A stretch of DNA of 64,000 bases, from the NCBI GenBank assembly GCA_019113845.1, contig DXGQ01000042.1, positions 1 to 64,000 of the forward strand. Direction: 5' to 3'. This document shows positions 61,056-64,000 of the stretch, in pieces. Origin of the DNA: Candidatus Anaerobutyricum avicola. GTDB taxonomy: Bacteria; Bacillota; Clostridia; Lachnospirales; Lachnospiraceae. The notes under the pieces were generated by a model. That model ran no database searches and had not been told where the DNA came from. It saw only the letters and a list, made by a program, of their open reading frames with translations. Numbering within the stretch: position 1 is the stretch's first letter; each line of letters opens with the position of its first letter. A program made the position numbers and the translations under genes.

Positions 61056-64000
61056 ATGATTCATTCATCTGGAAAACGCGGACGGTATAAGCGATATCTG
61101 TCAATGCTCATCGCTTTTATCATGGTCTGCACCGTCTTCCTCCCCGCCTTTGCGGAAAATGCGGGAGGAAAGACAGATGGTGAAGCGTCAGGCAAAGCGG
61201 TGGCAGTCGCCACCTATGAATTCTACGCAGACGGCAGCCTGCACGACAGCCAGACCGTAAAAGACGGCGAGACGCTCAAAGAACCATCAGAGCCCCAAAA
61301 AGACGGAAGTACTTTTAAGGGCTGGTACACAGAAAAGGACGGCGGCTCCAAATTCACAGACTTCTCCCGGCAGTCAGTGACGGAAGATAAGACCGTAAAA
61401 CTGTATGCGGGCTGGCAGGAGAACGAAGAGCCAGAGGAAGCGAAGCAGCCGGACGAGAAATCCGATGAGACCAAAGAGACCGATATCGAAGAGACGGAGA
61501 CGGTGGAATCGGAAGACCAAAGTGAAACCGAAGATCAGGATGGTAGCGACACCGACGAGGAGACAGCATCAGAAGAAAGTGATTCGTCCAAGAAAGAAGA
61601 CACTGATCAGGAAGAGGAAACCGAGGATGAGACATCCGAGGAAGACAGCGAGGAAGCGGACGAGACAGAAAATGTATCGGAAGCGGATCAGGACGAGACG
61701 GAAGATGCGGATAAGACCGATACGGTGTCGACAGATAAACAGGATGACGAGACTGATAAAGAAGACGGAAAAAACAGCATTGATATATCTGAGAGCAAGC
61801 TGACTCAGTCCGATGAACAGTCAGAAGATGAAGACAAAGATGATTCCCAATCTGACAGCGAGGACAAAGACGCTGCTGATGACGAAGAAAATATACAGAG
61901 TTATGAGCAGGCAGCGAGAAAAGCGTTATCACGGATGGGAGCGGCAGAAGCTTTTGACGCGAATGAAGAGATTTCATCAGCCTACTTTACAATTTCAGGG
62001 GTAGATACCGAAGATATTCCTCGAACTTATACTGTGCAGACTGGAAATATCAGCGCAGCGACAGTTCCAAATATTACCGGATATGATTTTGTCAATGCAA
62101 CTGTCAGCACAGAGGGAGGAGATATCGAAATAGAGTCAGTGGGTATGCTGCCCCATGAAGATAAAACGTACATTTTCTACACCACAGAAGGTTCCTCCAC
62201 TGGTCTTGCGGCCATGGTTTTAGGTGAAAATGAAAAAATCACACTGCACTATGAAGTGTCTCGGGGTACATACGAGATTGAGTATCAGGTGCAGGGAGGA
62301 GAACCGGGTGATGCGACAGATGTCGATGACATTTACGGCACCGACCACCCGACGACCGTAAAAGAGGGGGACGACTACGCATTCCGTGTAAATATTCCGA
62401 GAGGATATACAGCGACGGTGTTGGTAAATGGAGTTGAACAGGGAAAACTGGGTGTTGAGCCGACGTATGGCATCAAAGAGGATAGTGCGAATGTAATTGA
62501 AACCAAAGGGGAGCCGTCAACACTGACTTTGAGTGGAATTTATGAGATAAAAAATGTCAAGGCAGCACAGACAGTCAAGGTAGTATTGACAAAGCGTACA
62601 GCTTATTCTTTTAAAGCAAGTTTATGGATAGAGACTGAATATGCAAGGGGAAGGGCAGACTTTGGAAGAGATTTATCAAACATTCAGGCAGATCAAATAG
62701 AAGGTGCCGAATCACATGAAATCTGGAGGTTTACAACAAATACGGGATCTGGAAGTGATAGACGAAGCTGGATTTTGGACAGTCTTCAGATTAATGGGAC
62801 AAAGCTGAATCTTCCTTATGGAAATTACAGATCGGATTTTCAACCGGTCAGTGCGGAAACCATATTGCCAAGCGGAACGGTAGTAACAGTGACACTAGAA
62901 GACATAGTTAAAGAAACGGGTAGTTATGATAGAAGAACCTATTCTCTTTCTGTTTCTAATTGCTATGAAGATATCACAATTACCGGTGGAAACCTGTTTT
63001 CCAGCACCACATGGCAGGAAATTATTGCTGACCGGCTGACTGGTGTGGAATTCCAGATTAATGATAGACAGGTAGCTGATGGTGAATCTTGGAAAGAGCC
63101 GGACGAAGAGGATTGGACTACCATGGAACAGTCACAGCCGTTTGGAGTGGGTGAACCCGGAAAAACAGAATGGATTTCAACGGGAATGTTTCCATGGCAA
63201 GGATATGAGGATTGGACCTACGAAAAAGGCAAAAACTACTTATTAGGCGAGGATATGCGTTTCAGGCTGGATACAGGTTATGTGAATCCTAAGGTATCGT
63301 ATGGAACGGCAGGCGGTATTGGGGAAGGAAGTAATGGTGATTTATCTGAATATCTCAGCGAGGTGAGTGGACCGGATAATGAAGGCTGGTATAAGTTCAG
63401 TGTCAGCAGTCAGGATGGAAATTCTATTACGTTGCTCCGTATCGAAGCGGAACTTGGGGAATATAACGTAGCCTATGATAAAGGAAATATTCCTTCAGAG
63501 TCAGTAAGTGAGACAAACCCGACTCTCCCGGATCCCGATAACGGTCAGTACAACATCGTCGACAAGAACCAGATCATCGTTTCCAGCACCATTCCGACAG
63601 ACAGTACAGATAAATATGCATTCCAATACTGGACGTTAGACGGATATGTTGACAGAGACGGAAATTCCATTCAGATTCGTCCGAATCAGGTACTGGATTT
63701 AAAAACGGTATTGGAGACGATGGAACAGAACGGTCAGACCCCAGGAGAGACTTTAACGCTGAAAGCTCATTGGGAAGAAGTTGCAGATGCAGATCAGATC
63801 ACTTATACCGTTCAATTTATCAAAGATGATGATGAAACAGATCCTGCATGGAGTGAGAGTTATCAGGCGCCGTCCGGTACTACGATTATTTTGGACTTGG
63901 ATTCTGACGAAGTGAACACATTCCTGGATAATAATCCGGGATATGTGGTGGATGAAACTAGAACCGAGCTAGTTTATGAAAATATCGGGTCGGGAGCTGA
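61056..64000 (+). CDS. Large cell-surface protein with InlB-type repeats (incomplete)
   Basis: The frame is open from ATG 61056 (AAGGAGGG at about 61040-61047) to the window edge, at least 981 residues. A signal peptide (YLSMLIAFIMVCTVFLPAFA, residues 14-33) is followed by an InlB/Listeria-Bacteroides beta-repeat (about 54-125; TFKGWYTEKDGGSKFTDFSR). Next comes a highly acidic Ser/Glu/Asp/Thr linker (about 127-285), then several beta-rich domains. A second InlB-like segment (KYAFQYWTLDGYVDRDGNSI) lies near 865. Proteins of this build are anchored to the wall and bind host glycans or mucin; the C-terminal anchor would lie outside the window. Context suggests phase-variable expression. Confidence 0.88.
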   Translation, partial: MIHSSGKRGRYKRYLSMLIAFIMVCTVFLPAFAENAGGKTDGEASGKAVAVATYEFYADGSLHDSQTVKDGETLKEPSEPQKDGSTFKGWYTEKDGGSKFTDFSRQSVTEDKTVKLYAGWQENEEPEEAKQPDEKSDETKETDIEETETVESEDQSETEDQDGSDTDEETASEESDSSKKEDTDQEEETEDETSEEDSEEADETENVSEADQDETEDADKTDTVSTDKQDDETDKEDGKNSIDISESKLTQSDEQSEDEDKDDSQSDSEDKDAADDEENIQSYEQAARKALSRMGAAEAFDANEEISSAYFTISGVDTEDIPRTYTVQTGNISAATVPNITGYDFVNATVSTEGGDIEIESVGMLPHEDKTYIFYTTEGSSTGLAAMVLGENEKITLHYEVSRGTYEIEYQVQGGEPGDATDVDDIYGTDHPTTVKEGDDYAFRVNIPRGYTATVLVNGVEQGKLGVEPTYGIKEDSANVIETKGEPSTLTLSGIYEIKNVKAAQTVKVVLTKRTAYSFKASLWIETEYARGRADFGRDLSNIQADQIEGAESHEIWRFTTNTGSGSDRRSWILDSLQINGTKLNLPYGNYRSDFQPVSAETILPSGTVVTVTLEDIVKETGSYDRRTYSLSVSNCYEDITITGGNLFSSTTWQEIIADRLTGVEFQINDRQVADGESWKEPDEEDWTTMEQSQPFGVGEPGKTEWISTGMFPWQGYEDWTYEKGKNYLLGEDMRFRLDTGYVNPKVSYGTAGGIGEGSNGDLSEYLSEVSGPDNEGWYKFSVSSQDGNSITLLRIEAELGEYNVAYDKGNIPSESVSETNPTLPDPDNGQYNIVDKNQIIVSSTIPTDSTDKYAFQYWTLDGYVDRDGNSIQIRPNQVLDLKTVLETMEQNGQTPGETLTLKAHWEEVADADQITYTVQFIKDDDETDPAWSESYQAPSGTTIILDLDSDEVNTFLDNNPGYVVDETRTELVYENIGSGA

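Overview
The window looks like a chromosomal segment of a gut Lachnospiraceae (Clostridia, Bacillota). The evidence is the class-II galactose-1-phosphate uridylyltransferase, an ABC sugar importer that relies on a separate MsmK ATPase, a T-box leader, typical AGGAGG ribosome binding sites, moderate G+C and several small families (DUF6120, DUF6147, DUF1538, YesL) common in that group. No tRNA, rRNA, CRISPR array or recognisable transposase was seen. The species was not determined.

Layout. 1-5.2 kb: one copy of a structured repeat RNA, a Crp/Fnr regulator, a DUF5655 gene and three gene remnants (MFS, PHP, NTPase) mixed with intact small genes, which suggests repeated deletions. 5.3-16.6 kb: a YkvI-type membrane protein, a YbdH/GldA-like dehydrogenase behind a probable tryptophan T-box, TspO, a TauE/SafE exporter, two flavodoxin-like proteins, a DUF89 phosphatase, xylulokinase, a macro-domain protein and a secreted Big2 protein interrupted by an amber codon. 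17-24.3 kb: an oligo-1,6-glucosidase, a GalR-like repressor, galK-galT and a CdaR/PucR-type regulator. 24.6-47.4 kb: a large alpha-galactoside, sucrose and beta-glucoside utilisation region with MsmK, a GH32 fructosidase and its LacI regulator, YesL, a sugar ABC importer, a GH36 alpha-galactosidase, an amylosucrase-like GH13 enzyme with a long Lys/Ala/Glu tail, fructokinase and a GH3 beta-glucosidase. 47.4-59.1 kb: small secreted proteins of unknown function, DUF6120/DUF6147/PadR, a DUF1538 membrane protein with a tandem PII-like protein, prfC, a nucleoside hydrolase, an Rpn-type nuclease and an HD phosphohydrolase. 59.4-64 kb: a tyrosine recombinase flanked by 24-bp inverted repeats, next to a large cell-surface protein that runs off the window.

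How the genes fit together. Raffinose-type sugars or sucrose would enter through the binding protein and permeases at 34.3-37.5 kb, energised by MsmK. Alpha-galactosidase releases galactose (to GalK and GalT) and sucrose. Sucrose is split by the GH32 or amylosucrase-like enzyme, and fructose is phosphorylated by the PfkB kinase. galE is not in the window.

Most interesting observations. (1) The recombinase, its flanking inverted repeats, an outward promoter aimed at a terminator, and the adjacent adhesin-like gene have the layout of a phase-variation switch that carries its own invertase. (2) Five copies of a structured RNA element share a long closing stem whose arms differ in sequence but keep pairing; four are arranged as two divergent pairs beside sugar genes. 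(3) A 30-bp-core hairpin repeat occurs three times. (4) A probable Trp T-box controls a 2-hydroxyacid-dehydrogenase-like gene. (5) Unusual proteins include a cytoplasmic BMP sensor coupled to a phosphoesterase, an amylosucrase with a histone-like tail, and DUF1538 with a double PII protein.
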